Source: Bradyrhizobium sp. | Lineage (GTDB): Bacteria > Pseudomonadota > Alphaproteobacteria > Rhizobiales > Xanthobacteraceae | NCBI RefSeq assembly: GCF_027451485.1 | Contig: NZ_DAIDJE010000060.1 | Location: 1 to 32,670 of the forward strand | Direction of reading: 5' to 3' | Length of the DNA: 32,670 nucleotides | Shown here: piece after piece, positions 9,396 through 19,445 of the stretch | Numbering within the stretch: the stretch's first letter is position 1 | Layout of the letters: each line of letters begins with the position of its first letter | The notes under the pieces: model-generated | Database searches by the model: none | What the model saw: the letters and a program-made list of their open reading frames with translations, nothing else | What the model was told of the DNA's origin: nothing | Translations under genes and position numbers: made by a program

Positions 9396-10415
9396 ATGAA
9401 TTATCGCGCCTTCATCACCGGTGTTGCCGGACTAGAACTCAAAGACGACGAGCGCGCGTTCATCCAGGCGTCGCCGCCTTGGGGTTTCATTCTGTTCAAG
9501 CGGAACATTGAAACCCCAGAACAAGTTGCCCGGCTGGTTGCGGCGCTAAAGGAATGCGTCGGCCGCGGCGATGCCCCAGTGCTCATCGATCAGGAGGGGG
9601 GCAGGGTGCAGCGGCTAGGACCGCCACATTGGCCGGTCTATCCGCCGGGGGCCCGGTTCGGCGCGCTTTACGATATGGATCCTGCGATCGGACTGAGGAC
9701 GGCGAGGCTCTGTGCACGGCTGATTGCCGCGGATCTGGCTGAGCTTGGCATTAATGTCGACTGTCTGCCCTTGGCGGACGTGCCAGTGGCCGGCGCGGAC
9801 GCCGTCATCGGTGATCGCGCCTACGGAACAGAGCCGGCAAAGGTGGCTGCGATTGCGCGCGCTGTTTCCGAGGGGCTCGCTGAGGGTGGTATTTTACCGG
9901 TATTGAAGCACATTCCCGGTCACGGCCGGGCCACGGCGGACAGCCATTTCGGGCTTCCCACCGTGGATACCCCTCAAAATGAGCTCGAAAAAACTGATTT
10001 TGCGGCCTTCCGGCCCCTCGCGGACCTGCCGATGGCAATGACCGCGCATGTTGTGTTTAGCGCGCTCGACCCGGTCCATCCGGCAACGACTTCTGCGACA
10101 ATCATCAGCCGAGTGATTCGTGGCGGGATCGGGTTCCAAGGTTTGTTGATGAGTGATGACGTGTCGATGAATGCACTCTCCGGATCGATCGCGGAGAGAA
10201 CCAAAGCCATTTTTGCTGCCGGCTGCGACATCGTCCTCCATTGCAATGGCAATCTCGATGAAATGCGCGAGGTCGCCGCCGAGACGCCGGAATTGGCGGG
10301 GATTGCATTTCGGCGCGCCGAGCAGGCACTGGCCTCGCGCGGCAAGGTGCAGCCGCTGGACAGGGGCGCGGCCCGGGCCGAGCTTGCGGCTCTGGTGAAC
10401 AGAGCAGGGACTTGA
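9396..10415 (+). CDS. nagZ: Beta-N-acetylhexosaminidase NagZ (GH3)
   Basis: Cytosolic glycoside hydrolase family 3 enzyme that removes N-acetylglucosamine from imported 1,6-anhydro-muropeptides during peptidoglycan recycling. In species with inducible AmpC, its products act as the beta-lactamase induction signal. The 339-residue sequence shows IDQEGGRVQR (64-73), the flexible-loop motif KHIPGHGRATADSH (171-184) with the proposed acid/base histidine H176, and the nucleophile motif MSDDVSM (252-258). No signal peptide, as expected for a cytosolic enzyme. scpA starts seven bases downstream, indicating translational coupling in a nagZ-scpA-scpB unit. Confidence 0.96.
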   Translation: MNYRAFITGVAGLELKDDERAFIQASPPWGFILFKRNIETPEQVARLVAALKECVGRGDAPVLIDQEGGRVQRLGPPHWPVYPPGARFGALYDMDPAIGLRTARLCARLIAADLAELGINVDCLPLADVPVAGADAVIGDRAYGTEPAKVAAIARAVSEGLAEGGILPVLKHIPGHGRATADSHFGLPTVDTPQNELEKTDFAAFRPLADLPMAMTAHVVFSALDPVHPATTSATIISRVIRGGIGFQGLLMSDDVSMNALSGSIAERTKAIFAAGCDIVLHCNGNLDEMREVAAETPELAGIAFRRAEQALASRGKVQPLDRGAARAELAALVNRAGT

Positions 10416-10422
10416 CGAGCGC

Positions 10423-11253
10423 ATGACCGCGGAAATTCTCTCGTTTGAAACCGGTCGTCCGGCCGAACTCGCCGACGGCGAGCCGGCGCTGGTTGTCGAT
10501 GTCGAAGGCTATGAGGGCCCGCTTGACCTGTTGCTGGCGCTGGCGCGCCAGCAGAAAGTGGATCTCGCCAAGATTTCAATCCTGGCGCTGGCGGACCAGT
10601 ATTTGCAATTCATTGAGGCGGCGCGAAAGATCCGGCTCGAACTTGCGGCCGATTATCTCGTGATGGCGGCGTGGCTCGCCTTTCTCAAATCGCGGCTTCT
10701 GTTGCCGGAGCCGCCGACCGCCGAGGGCCCGAGCGCAGAGGAAATGGCGACCGCGCTTGCCAACCGGCTGCGCCGCCTGGAAGCCATTCGCGAGGCTTCG
10801 AACCGGTTGATGAATCGGCCGCAGTTGCAGCGTGATATCTTCCCGCGTGGCTTTCCGGAAACGATCGCGGAAGTCCGCCACCCGAAGTATACCGCGACCT
10901 TGTACGACCTCCTCGCGGCTTACGCTGTGCAGCGTCAGCAGAACGTGCTGGCATCGGTGCACCTTGCCAAGCGCACGGTGTGGTCGCTTGCCGAGGCGAG
11001 GGCGTCGCTGGAGCGCATGGTCGGCCTCGCTGAAGATTGGAGCCGTCTCGACGAATATCTGCTTCATTATGTGGTCGACCCGTCGCAGAAGGCGACCGTG
11101 TTTGCGTCGAGCTTTGCCGCAGCGTTGGAGCTTGTCCGGGAAGGCCAGGTCGAACTGCATCAGCAGGAGCCGTTCGCTCCGCTGTTTTTCAGAAAGCGTC
11201 CGCCGCAACAACCGGCGCCTGACGCAATGTCCCCACCCGATAATGCGGGCTGA
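10423..11253 (+). CDS. scpA: Segregation and condensation protein A
   Basis: Kleisin subunit of the SMC-ScpAB condensin that bridges SMC heads and organises the chromosome for segregation. The 276-residue protein has the ScpA N-terminal signature YEGPLDLLLALARQQKVDL (about 29-47), ADQYLQFI and an LVMAAWLAFLKSRLLLP-type helix. The C-terminal winged helix includes FAPLFF. The last residues are Pro/Gln rich. It sits directly behind nagZ and is followed after 25 bases by scpB, its obligate partner. Confidence 0.95.
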   Translation: MTAEILSFETGRPAELADGEPALVVDVEGYEGPLDLLLALARQQKVDLAKISILALADQYLQFIEAARKIRLELAADYLVMAAWLAFLKSRLLLPEPPTAEGPSAEEMATALANRLRRLEAIREASNRLMNRPQLQRDIFPRGFPETIAEVRHPKYTATLYDLLAAYAVQRQQNVLASVHLAKRTVWSLAEARASLERMVGLAEDWSRLDEYLLHYVVDPSQKATVFASSFAAALELVREGQVELHQQEPFAPLFFRKRPPQQPAPDAMSPPDNAG

Positions 11254-11278
11254 GTGAGTGGAAGAAGGAGATTGTGCC

Positions 11279-12001
11279 ATGGCAAGCCTGGCGGAAAAGC
11301 GCATCGCCGACGCCGACGAGCAGGCCGACAACAATCCGCAAATGCGGCCTGAAGAACTACGCCTCCTGGAGGCGCTGTTGTTTGCCTCTACCGAGCCGCT
11401 CGATCAGGCGACGCTGGCGAAGCGGATGCCCGACGGCGTTGACATCAAGGCAGCGCTTGCACAATTGCAGGCGGACTACGCCCCGCGGGGCGTCAATCTC
11501 GTTCGCATAGCCAACAAATGGACGTTCCGCACCGCCGGCGATTTGTCATGGCTGATGACGCGAGAGAGCACCGAAACGCGTCGACTGTCGCGCGCGGCAA
11601 TCGAGATGCTCGCCATCATCGCCTATCATCAGCCGGTCACGCGCGCAGAGATCGAAGAGATTCGGGGCGTGGTGACGTCGAAGGGAACGCTGGATGTGTT
11701 GCTTGAGACCGGCTGGATCAGGCCGCGCGGCCGCCGCAAAACCCCCGGGCGGCCTTTGACCTTCGGAACCACAGAAGCCTTTTTGTCGCAGTTCAGTCTT
11801 GAAGCGCTGAGTGATTTGCCGGGCCTTGAGGAACTGAAAGGAACGGGGCTGCTGGATACGCGACTGCCCTCGGGCTTCACCGTTCCGACGCCCTCCGATG
11901 ATCCGGCCCTGCGCGAGGATGAAGATCCGCTCGAAGCAGGCGATCTGGAACTGGCTTTGGCCCCGCCGGTCGAACCGGAAACCGGCTCGGAAAGCGAATA
12001 A
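11279..12001 (+). CDS. scpB: Segregation and condensation protein B
   Basis: Winged-helix dimer that binds the ScpA kleisin in the SMC condensin complex. The 240-residue sequence carries LRLLEALLFASTEPL, RAAIEMLAIIAYHQPVTRAEIEEIRG and GRPLTFGTT, all standard ScpB motifs, followed by an acidic tail rich in Glu, Asp and Pro. The ATG at 11279 is chosen because AAGGAG lies eight bases before it; the GTG at 11258 would put that site inside the gene. It is the last gene of the probable nagZ-scpAB unit, with 182 bases before tatA. Confidence 0.95.
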   Translation: MASLAEKRIADADEQADNNPQMRPEELRLLEALLFASTEPLDQATLAKRMPDGVDIKAALAQLQADYAPRGVNLVRIANKWTFRTAGDLSWLMTRESTETRRLSRAAIEMLAIIAYHQPVTRAEIEEIRGVVTSKGTLDVLLETGWIRPRGRRKTPGRPLTFGTTEAFLSQFSLEALSDLPGLEELKGTGLLDTRLPSGFTVPTPSDDPALREDEDPLEAGDLELALAPPVEPETGSESE

Positions 12002-12183
12002 GAGAGATTTCCGAGCCATCGGATCGCCAAGCTACATTCGTCACGGCCACCATTAACGGTCAGCCGGCGTAACACTAATTTACGCGGCTTAAGTCCTTGT
12101 TTTTGGCGCCCCTTGAGCCTACGTTCCGCTCAATGGTAGGCGGGCGCCGCGGGCGTCCCAAGCGCGTTTTGGAGGGTTGCAGG

Positions 12184-12417
12184 ATGGGTTCGTTGAGCAT
12201 TTGGCACTGGATCGTGGTGATCGCAGTCGTCCTGCTGCTGTTTGGTCGCGGCAAGATTTCCGACCTGATGGGTGACGTCGCCCAAGGCATCAAGGCCTTC
12301 AAGAAGGGCATGCAGGACGACGACAATACCGCTGAAAAGTCCGAGCCTGTTAAGTCGATCGACCACAGCGGCGCGTCGCAGGCGGCGCGCACTGACGTCG
12401 GCAGCAAGGCCGTTTGA
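12184..12417 (+). CDS. tatA: Sec-independent translocase subunit TatA
   Basis: A 77-residue TatA/E protein: a short periplasmic N-terminus, one membrane helix ([16 protein letters not shown]), the [24 protein letters not shown] amphipathic helix with the invariant Phe-Gly hinge, and a polar C-terminal tail. TatA polymerises to form the passage for folded proteins carrying twin-arginine signals. ATG 12184 is preferred because GGAGGG lies seven bases upstream (12171-12176); a longer in-frame reading from 12097 gives residues unlike any TatA. First gene of tatABC. Confidence 0.95.
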   Translation: MGSLSIWHWIVVIAVVLLLFGRGKISDLMGDVAQGIKAFKKGMQDDDNTAEKSEPVKSIDHSGASQAARTDVGSKAV

Positions 12418-12541
12418 TCTGGCGGGTGTCTCGCAAGCCAGCGCCCATGATCGTGATCATGCAGGCGGCAAGGTCTGCTGAATAACGTCGCGAACGGCCC
12501 AGTCTGTGAAGGATAATGGCCTCGCGTGAGCGGAAGCTTTC

Positions 12542-13033
12542 ATGTTCAACATCGGCTGGAGTGAGTATCTCGTCATCGCGGTGATCGCACTCGTTGCGAT
12601 CGGACCCAAGGAATTGCCGGGTGTCCTGCGGATGGTCGGCCAATGGGTCAACAAGGCGCGCAAGATGGCCGCCGAATTCCAGGGTCAATTCCAGGAAGCG
12701 ATGCGCGAGGCCGAAATGGCCGACCTCAAAAAAAGCTTTGATGAGGTCAAGGAAGCCGCAACCGGCTTTGCAAGCGGCGACATCATGACCTCGCTCCAGA
12801 AGGACGTAACCGCGGCTCTTGGCAGCGATGAAAAGCCCGCCACAACGGTCGAGGCGATTTCATCGTCGGAAGACACGACGCGCCCTGCCGCCGAGGCCGC
12901 GTCGGAGCCGTTGGCGATCGCACCGGTCAGCGAACCGGCGACAACGACAAGCGAGCCGGCTTCGGCAATACCGGACACTCACGCCGTCGTGGCCGAAACT
13001 GCTGAACCTGCGCGGGATTCCAAAGCGTCATGA
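12542..13033 (+). CDS. tatB: Sec-independent translocase subunit TatB
   Basis: A 163-residue TatB. It has an N-terminal membrane helix with the key glutamate ([17 protein letters not shown]), the GPKELPG hinge, a long amphipathic helix ([16 protein letters not shown]) and an Ala/Pro/Thr/Glu-rich C-terminal tail. With TatC it forms the receptor for twin-arginine signal peptides. The stop overlaps the tatC start by four bases (ATGA), a sign of translational coupling. The gap to tatA is 124 bases, wider than in many tat operons. Confidence 0.95.
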   Translation: MFNIGWSEYLVIAVIALVAIGPKELPGVLRMVGQWVNKARKMAAEFQGQFQEAMREAEMADLKKSFDEVKEAATGFASGDIMTSLQKDVTAALGSDEKPATTVEAISSSEDTTRPAAEAASEPLAIAPVSEPATTTSEPASAIPDTHAVVAETAEPARDSKAS

Positions 13034-13848
13034 GCGACGAGGACATCGACGCCAGCAAAGCGCCGCTGATGGATCACCTGATCGAGCTGCGCTCGCGCCT
13101 GATCAAGGCGCTGCTCGGCTTCGGCCTTGCGTTCATCCTCTGCTTTTTCTTTGCCAAGACGATCTACAACTGGCTGGTATGGCCGTTCGTCTGGGTCGCC
13201 GGGCCGGAAAACTCGAAATTCATCTACACTGCGCTTCTGGAATATTTCATCACGCAGTTGAAGCTCGCGCTGTTCGGCGCAGGCTTCATTTCCTTTCCGA
13301 TCGTGGCGGGGCAAATTTACGCTTTCGTGGCGCCGGGCCTCTACAAGCATGAACGCAAGGCCTTCCTGCCCTATCTGATCGCGACTCCGGTCTTCTTCGT
13401 GCTCGGTGCGCTTCTGGTCTATTTCGTCGTGCTGCCGATGCTGGTGCGCTTCTCGCTCGGCATGCAGCAACTGGGAGGCCCGGACAGCGCGCAGATCGAG
13501 CTTCTGCCCAAGGTCGGCGAATTCCTCTCGCTGACGATGTCGCTGATCTTTGCCTTCGGCATCGCCTTCCAGCTTCCCGTGATCCTGACGCTGCTGGGGC
13601 GGATCGGGCTGATCACATCCCAGCAACTGCGCGACAAGCGGCGCTATTTCATCGTCGTCGCTTTCGTGATCGCTGCCGTGCTGACGCCGCCCGACGTCCT
13701 CAGTCAGTCCTCGCTCGCCATTCCCCTGCTCCTGCTTTACGAAGGCTCGATCTGGGCGGTGCGGATCGTGGAAAAGAATGCTGCCGCCAGGCAGGCCTCG
13801 ACCGGAGCAACGCCGCCGGCACCGACCACGCCGACACCGGCGGAGTAG
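13030..13848 (+). CDS. tatC: Sec-independent translocase subunit TatC
   Basis: Polytopic inner-membrane core of the Tat translocase, 272 residues with six predicted helices. Diagnostic segments are [14 protein letters not shown] at the N-terminus (the signal-recognition region), [25 protein letters not shown], and [22 protein letters not shown]. The last 20 residues are Ala/Pro/Thr rich. Translationally coupled to tatB. The cargo would include cofactor enzymes and, in many proteobacteria, cell-wall amidases; the FAH-family protein at 30367 also has a twin-arginine-like signal. Confidence 0.97.
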   Translation: MSDEDIDASKAPLMDHLIELRSRLIKALLGFGLAFILCFFFAKTIYNWLVWPFVWVAGPENSKFIYTALLEYFITQLKLALFGAGFISFPIVAGQIYAFVAPGLYKHERKAFLPYLIATPVFFVLGALLVYFVVLPMLVRFSLGMQQLGGPDSAQIELLPKVGEFLSLTMSLIFAFGIAFQLPVILTLLGRIGLITSQQLRDKRRYFIVVAFVIAAVLTPPDVLSQSSLAIPLLLLYEGSIWAVRIVEKNAAARQASTGATPPAPTTPTPAE

Positions 13849-13967
13849 GGCGGGTTCGGCCGGGATTGTTGCTAATTTGGTCGCGATTCTCGCCGTTATT
13901 ATACGCGAAGGCGGGCGCTCCGGGGTATTCCGTAAAGCTAGACTGTTCCAAACCCAGCCCGTTCGGG

Positions 13968-15376
<1,409 letters not shown>

Positions 15377-15492
15377 ACGAGCGCTCTTGGTTCCGACTGA
15401 ATGGCCGATCGGCAGTTGCGCAGCCAAGCCGTCGGAGTATCCTGTTTTGCGATTTTGGCCCAAATGCATTTTCGGAAAAAAGCATCGAGCCG

Positions 15493-15876
15493 ATGGCTCT
15501 GCACCGCGACATCTACTGGGTGGGCAAGCAGTGGGCGGTGACCGGTCACGGCATCCAGGCCTGCAATCAGAAGCAGAGGGGACAATTCGACATCTCGGTC
15601 TCCCGGTTGTGGGTGGATGGCGTTCAGGACGCCGTTCGCAATCTGGAGTGGGTCAACCGGGAAGATTTCGACAAGGCGATCGCTGCCGCCCGGAAATACT
15701 ATCCCGAGCCGCCGCAAAAGGAGCCGCCGCCTCCGCCGCCCGTTTCACCGCAGATCCACTTGGCGCCTGCGCCTGAACCTCAGCGATCAGCGCTTGTTGC
15801 CCCCAAGTTCGTCATGCGGTTCGAGGGAGCGGCGGCGAAACTGCGGCCGGTCTGGCGCGTCCGCATGCGACCCTAG
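15493..15876 (+). CDS. Conserved hypothetical protein, unknown function
   Basis: A 127-residue protein not assigned to a named family. The N-terminal two thirds looks like a small globular domain (MALHRDIYWVGKQWAVTGHG, DISVSRLWVDG, AIAAARKYYP); a Pro-rich linker with runs of proline follows at about 74-100, and the tail is strongly basic (KLRPVWRVRMRP). There is no signal peptide or membrane helix. The start has only a weak GGAAAA-type site upstream. Codon choice looks like that of its neighbours, and its position between serS and surE suggests a real gene, which I recall as conserved in the family Nitrobacteraceae. Confidence 0.7.
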   Translation: MALHRDIYWVGKQWAVTGHGIQACNQKQRGQFDISVSRLWVDGVQDAVRNLEWVNREDFDKAIAAARKYYPEPPQKEPPPPPPVSPQIHLAPAPEPQRSALVAPKFVMRFEGAAAKLRPVWRVRMRP

Positions 15877-16023
15877 CAGACATCTAAGTAGCCAAACCTG
15901 ACGGCCGCATACAAATTTGTAATCAAAACAAGGAGTTTGCCTCGGGACCCGTAGCCGGATAAGACGGCCGTGAACCGCCACACCAGCCTTGCCCAGAAAT
16001 CGACCGGAAAGGCCGCTCGAGCG

Positions 16024-16791
16024 ATGCGAATATTGTGCACCAATGACGACGGCATTCACGCGCCCGGCCTGAAGGTGGTCGAAGAGATTGCGCGGAAGCT
16101 GTCCGATGACGTTTGGGTGGTCGCGCCGGAACTCGATCAGTCCGGCGTCTCGCATTCGCTGTCGCTCAACGATCCCCTTCGTCTGCGCGAGGTCGGTTCC
16201 CGCCATTTTGCGGTCCGGGGAACGCCGACCGACTGCGTCATCATGGGCGCGCGCCATATCCTGGGTCAAAAACTGCCGGATCTCGTGCTCTCGGGCGTCA
16301 ACAAGGGACGCAACGTTGCCGAGGACGTCGTCTATTCCGGTACCATTGCCGGCGCGCTGGAAGGCACGATCCTGGGCCTGCCGTCATTTGCGCTGTCGCA
16401 GGAATTTACGCTGGAGACGCGCGAAAGGCCGCTGTGGGATACCGCCCTGCAATTCGGCCCGGCGATCCTTCAGAAGGTGATCGATGCCGGGGTGCCGAAG
16501 GACACGGTGATCAACGTGAATTTTCCGGCCTGCGCGCCTGACGAGGTGGCCGGTGTCCGCGTGACGAGGCAAGGCAAACGCAATCTGGGCTTCCTCAAGA
16601 TCGACCAGCGGCGTGATGGTCGCGGGAACCCCTATTTCTGGATCGGCTTTGAGCGGCTGTCCAAAGTCGACGTGCCGGCCGAGGGGACGGACCTATGGGC
16701 GCTTGCATCGCGCTACGTGTCGGTGACGCCGTTGCGGCTTGACCGCACCGACGAGGCATTTTCCGCGAACCTCGCATCGACCTTGAAGTAA
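16024..16791 (+). CDS. surE: 5'/3'-nucleotidase SurE
   Basis: Stationary-phase survival phosphatase that dephosphorylates nucleoside 5'- and 3'-monophosphates with a divalent metal. The metal site TNDDG near the N-terminus (MRILCTNDDGIHAPG), the SGVNKGRN motif, YSGTIAGA and NVNFP are all present in a 255-residue protein of normal length. ATG 16024 is chosen because the family begins at MRIL; a GTG at 15970 would add 18 unrelated residues. It is followed, after an opposite-strand receiver gene, by pcm and an NlpD-like gene, the same order as surE-pcm-nlpD in E. coli. Confidence 0.96.
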   Translation: MRILCTNDDGIHAPGLKVVEEIARKLSDDVWVVAPELDQSGVSHSLSLNDPLRLREVGSRHFAVRGTPTDCVIMGARHILGQKLPDLVLSGVNKGRNVAEDVVYSGTIAGALEGTILGLPSFALSQEFTLETRERPLWDTALQFGPAILQKVIDAGVPKDTVINVNFPACAPDEVAGVRVTRQGKRNLGFLKIDQRRDGRGNPYFWIGFERLSKVDVPAEGTDLWALASRYVSVTPLRLDRTDEAFSANLASTLK

Positions 16792-16812
16792 AGGTCAGGC
16801 GCCGTTTGCGGG

Positions 16813-17190
16813 TCAGGCCGCCGTGCGGTTAAGCGCCTGCTCGATCACGCGGGCCAGCGTCTCGATCTGGAAAGGCTTTTGCAGCGCCGGCCGATCGCGA
16901 TATTCCGCCGGAAGTCCCGACGATCCGTAGCCGGTTGCGAAAATAAAGGGGAGATTGCGCGCAGCAATGAGTTCGGCCACCGGCGAAATCACCTTGCCGT
17001 TGACGTTCACATCGAGGATGGCAAGGTCGAATTCAGCCGATTGCGCAAGCTTCATCGCTTCGCCGATATCGCCGGCCTCGCCGACAACCCTGTAGCCGAG
17101 CTCTTCGAGCATGTCGGCTACCATCATCCTGATCATGACCTCGTCCTCGACGAGGAATACCGATCCGCCTGACGTCCGCGCCGCGCCCAT
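16813..17190 (-). CDS. Single-domain response regulator receiver
   Basis: A 125-residue stand-alone receiver domain with the full phosphorylation set: acidic triad E15-D16-E17, phospho-acceptor D60 (LAILDVNVNG), T86 (FATGYG) and K105 (LQKPF). No output domain is attached, so it should act as a phospho-carrier or by protein contact, as CheY or DivK do. The FATGYG/LQKPF form is typical of receivers paired with HWE/HisKA_2 kinases in Rhizobiales. ATG 17190 has AGGGA eight bases upstream; a longer reading to 17361 would run into the pcm start. No kinase gene is nearby, so it is an orphan. Confidence 0.9.
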   Translation of the reverse strand: MGAARTSGGSVFLVEDEVMIRMMVADMLEELGYRVVGEAGDIGEAMKLAQSAEFDLAILDVNVNGKVISPVAELIAARNLPFIFATGYGSSGLPAEYRDRPALQKPFQIETLARVIEQALNRTAA

Positions 17191-17369
17191 CGATGAAGTC
17201 CCTGACCATTCTTCCGTCGAAAGATCGCAAATATCCGCCTTCGGCGCAATCTTGACCTGTCGGATCGAAAAGTTCGGATGCGGGAACACGGATCGGAAGT
17301 GGTATGCTGTTGGAATCGGAGCCATCGCATATCGGCTTTGGCCGCCGGCAGGCCAGCCCACAAACCAAG

Positions 17370-18020
17370 ATGCCAGATCTGCAAAACCCGCCCCAGAAGA
17401 TGATGTTTCAGCTGAATCTGCGGCGGCGCGGCATCAGCGATCAGGCGGTGCTCCGCACCATGGAGGACGTGCCGCGCGAGCGGTTCGTCGATCCTGCCGA
17501 TCGTCTCGACGCTTATCGTGACATGGCGCTCGGTATCGCTTGCGGCCAGACGATCAGCCAGCCCTTCGTCGTGGCCTACATGACGGAACAGCTTCAGCTA
17601 AAGAAGTCCGATCGGGTGCTCGAGATCGGCACCGGTTCCGGTTATCAAGCTGCCGTCCTGTCGAAGCTCTGCGGCCAGGTCCTCACGATCGAGCGTTATC
17701 GGACATTGGCCGACCGCGCCCGGGCGCGGCTGGAAGAACTCGGCTATCACAATGTCGAGGTGATGATGGGGGATGGCTTCGACATTCCCGAAAGCGTTGG
17801 CAGTTTCGACCGCATCATCGCGACCGCGGCGATGGAGAAAATTCCCGACGCGCTTGCCGACCGGCTCGAACCCGACGGCATCCTGATTGCCCCGGTCGGC
17901 CCCCTCAATGGTGTCCAGTCCCTCGTCCGCCTGGTCAGGACGGATGGCGGATTTGAGAGCAAGCAGCTTGTCGATGTGCGCTTCGTGCCGGCCTTGCCCG
18001 GAATCGCACGGGAGCTGTAA
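17370..18020 (+). CDS. pcm: Protein-L-isoaspartate O-methyltransferase
   Basis: SAM-dependent enzyme that methylates L-isoaspartyl residues in aged proteins to start their repair. The 216-residue protein has [11 protein letters not shown] near the N-terminus, the substrate loop [13 protein letters not shown] (about 59-71), SAM motif [12 protein letters not shown] (83-93) and [16 protein letters not shown] 17370 gives the length usual for rhizobial Pcm; ATG 17400 is an alternative, and 17304 would add 22 unrelated residues. It lies between the receiver gene and the NlpD-like gene. Confidence 0.94.
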   Translation: MPDLQNPPQKMMFQLNLRRRGISDQAVLRTMEDVPRERFVDPADRLDAYRDMALGIACGQTISQPFVVAYMTEQLQLKKSDRVLEIGTGSGYQAAVLSKLCGQVLTIERYRTLADRARARLEELGYHNVEVMMGDGFDIPESVGSFDRIIATAAMEKIPDALADRLEPDGILIAPVGPLNGVQSLVRLVRTDGGFESKQLVDVRFVPALPGIAREL

Positions 18021-18128
18021 AGCTCCGGATCGGCTGTCCCGCCAACGTCTTATTCGTAGGCTTAAGCGGTTATTTACTCGGCACGTGTTAACTCAAATCA
18101 GTATTTTGTTGCGTACGAGTGAGTAACC

Positions 18129-19445
18129 ATGTCCCGTGCCGTCGAGTTGCTTTGCTCGCGTCGCGTGCCGCAGATCGCGGTGCTGGCGCTGATGTCGATC
18201 GGTTTTGCTGGTTGCAGCGCCGACATGCAGAGCCGCCTTTCTGAAAATCCGTTTGCCGGCAACGAATCGACGGCGGCCGTGCCACCGGCCCCCGTGCCGC
18301 GCCGCGAGCTTGCGCAATATGCGCGGCCGCAGTCGCAGGTCCAGTCGCAGAGCCTGCCGCCGCCGATTTCGGCGCCACAGTCATATCCGTCGGCGAGCGT
18401 GGGCGTTTCCGGTGGCGGCCGGGGCATGGCTTCTTACACGCCGCCGAGCCATCCGATCGAAGCAACCGGCAGCGTGCCGCACTCGGTTGCGGCAACGCAT
18501 CCGGCTCACGGCACCACGATCATTGTCGGCACCAGCGACACGCTGGAAGTTCTGGCGCGGCGCTATCATGTGACGCCGGCCGCGATCCTTCAGGCCAATG
18601 GCTACAGGGGCCCACGGATGCTGTCTCCGGGGCAGCAGCTGATCATCCCCCACCCGGGGTCCGTCGCCGCTGCTCCCGCGGTCTCCGCTCCCGCCTACAG
18701 GCCGGTGGCCACCACCGCCGCGGCTTCATCCGTCCATGTCGTCAATCGTGGCGAGACGTTGATGGCCATTGCGCGGCACAACCACATTTCCGCGACCGAA
18801 CTGGCAAGGGCCAACGGTCTCGAGCCGGGCGCAAAGCTCCGGATTGGAATGAAGCTCACTGTGCCTGCGAAGACAGCTGCGGCTGCAAGCCCGCTGGCGC
18901 AGCCAGCGGTCGCCCAAGCGGTTCCGGCGCCAGTGCCGGCTACGCCCAGGGTTGCCGCGGTCGCGCCCGATCCGCAGCAAAAAGCGAGACTGGCGCAAAC
19001 CACCGGCATCGAGGAGGCCGCGCCCGCTGCGACTCCGGCGAAAGCAGCCGAGGCGACGGGCGCCCTGCCGACCTTCCGCTGGCCGGTCCGCGGCAAAGTA
19101 ATCACGAGCTACGGCGCCAAGACCAATGGCAAGGCCAATGACGGTATCAACGTGGCCGTGCCGGAAGGCACTCCGGTGAAGGCCGCCGAGGACGGTGTGG
19201 TCGCTTACGCCGGCAATGAGTTGAAGGGCTACGGCAACCTGGTGCTGATCCGCCACGCCAATGGCTATGTGACGGCCTATGCCCATGCCAGCGAGCTTCT
19301 GGTCAAGCGGGGCGACACCATCAAGCGTGGTCAGGTCATCGCCAAGTCGGGGCAGTCGGGTGAGGTCGCCTCACCGCAACTTCACTTCGAAATTCGCAAG
19401 GGCTCGACCCCGGTCGATCCGCTGCAATTCCTCAACGGAGCTTGA
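18129..19445 (+). CDS. nlpD: NlpD-like lipoprotein with LysM repeats and degenerate M23 domain
   Basis: A 438-residue envelope protein. The signal sequence ends in a lipobox-like FAGC with Cys29. Two LysM peptidoglycan-binding modules (about 129-174 and 202-246) sit in Pro/Ala-rich linkers, and a C-terminal LytM/M23 domain spans about 320-436 (GYGNLVLIRHANGY, LHFEIRKGS). The first two zinc ligands of active M23 enzymes (His and Asp of HxGID) read N337 and N341; only the later histidines (H385, H419) remain. This is the pattern of E. coli NlpD and EnvC, which activate amidases and do not cut peptidoglycan themselves. Placement after surE-pcm supports the name. Its 3' end overlaps the converging DUF815 gene by 14 bases. 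Confidence 0.85.
   Translation: MSRAVELLCSRRVPQIAVLALMSIGFAGCSADMQSRLSENPFAGNESTAAVPPAPVPRRELAQYARPQSQVQSQSLPPPISAPQSYPSASVGVSGGGRGMASYTPPSHPIEATGSVPHSVAATHPAHGTTIIVGTSDTLEVLARRYHVTPAAILQANGYRGPRMLSPGQQLIIPHPGSVAAAPAVSAPAYRPVATTAAASSVHVVNRGETLMAIARHNHISATELARANGLEPGAKLRIGMKLTVPAKTAAAASPLAQPAVAQAVPAPVPATPRVAAVAPDPQQKARLAQTTGIEEAAPAATPAKAAEATGALPTFRWPVRGKVITSYGAKTNGKANDGINVAVPEGTPVKAAEDGVVAYAGNELKGYGNLVLIRHANGYVTAYAHASELLVKRGDTIKRGQVIAKSGQSGEVASPQLHFEIRKGSTPVDPLQFLNGA

Noticed and set aside
12097..12183. 29-residue N-terminal extension of TatA
   Set aside because: TatA starts directly before its membrane helix, and GGAGGG at 12171-12176 points to the ATG at 12184.
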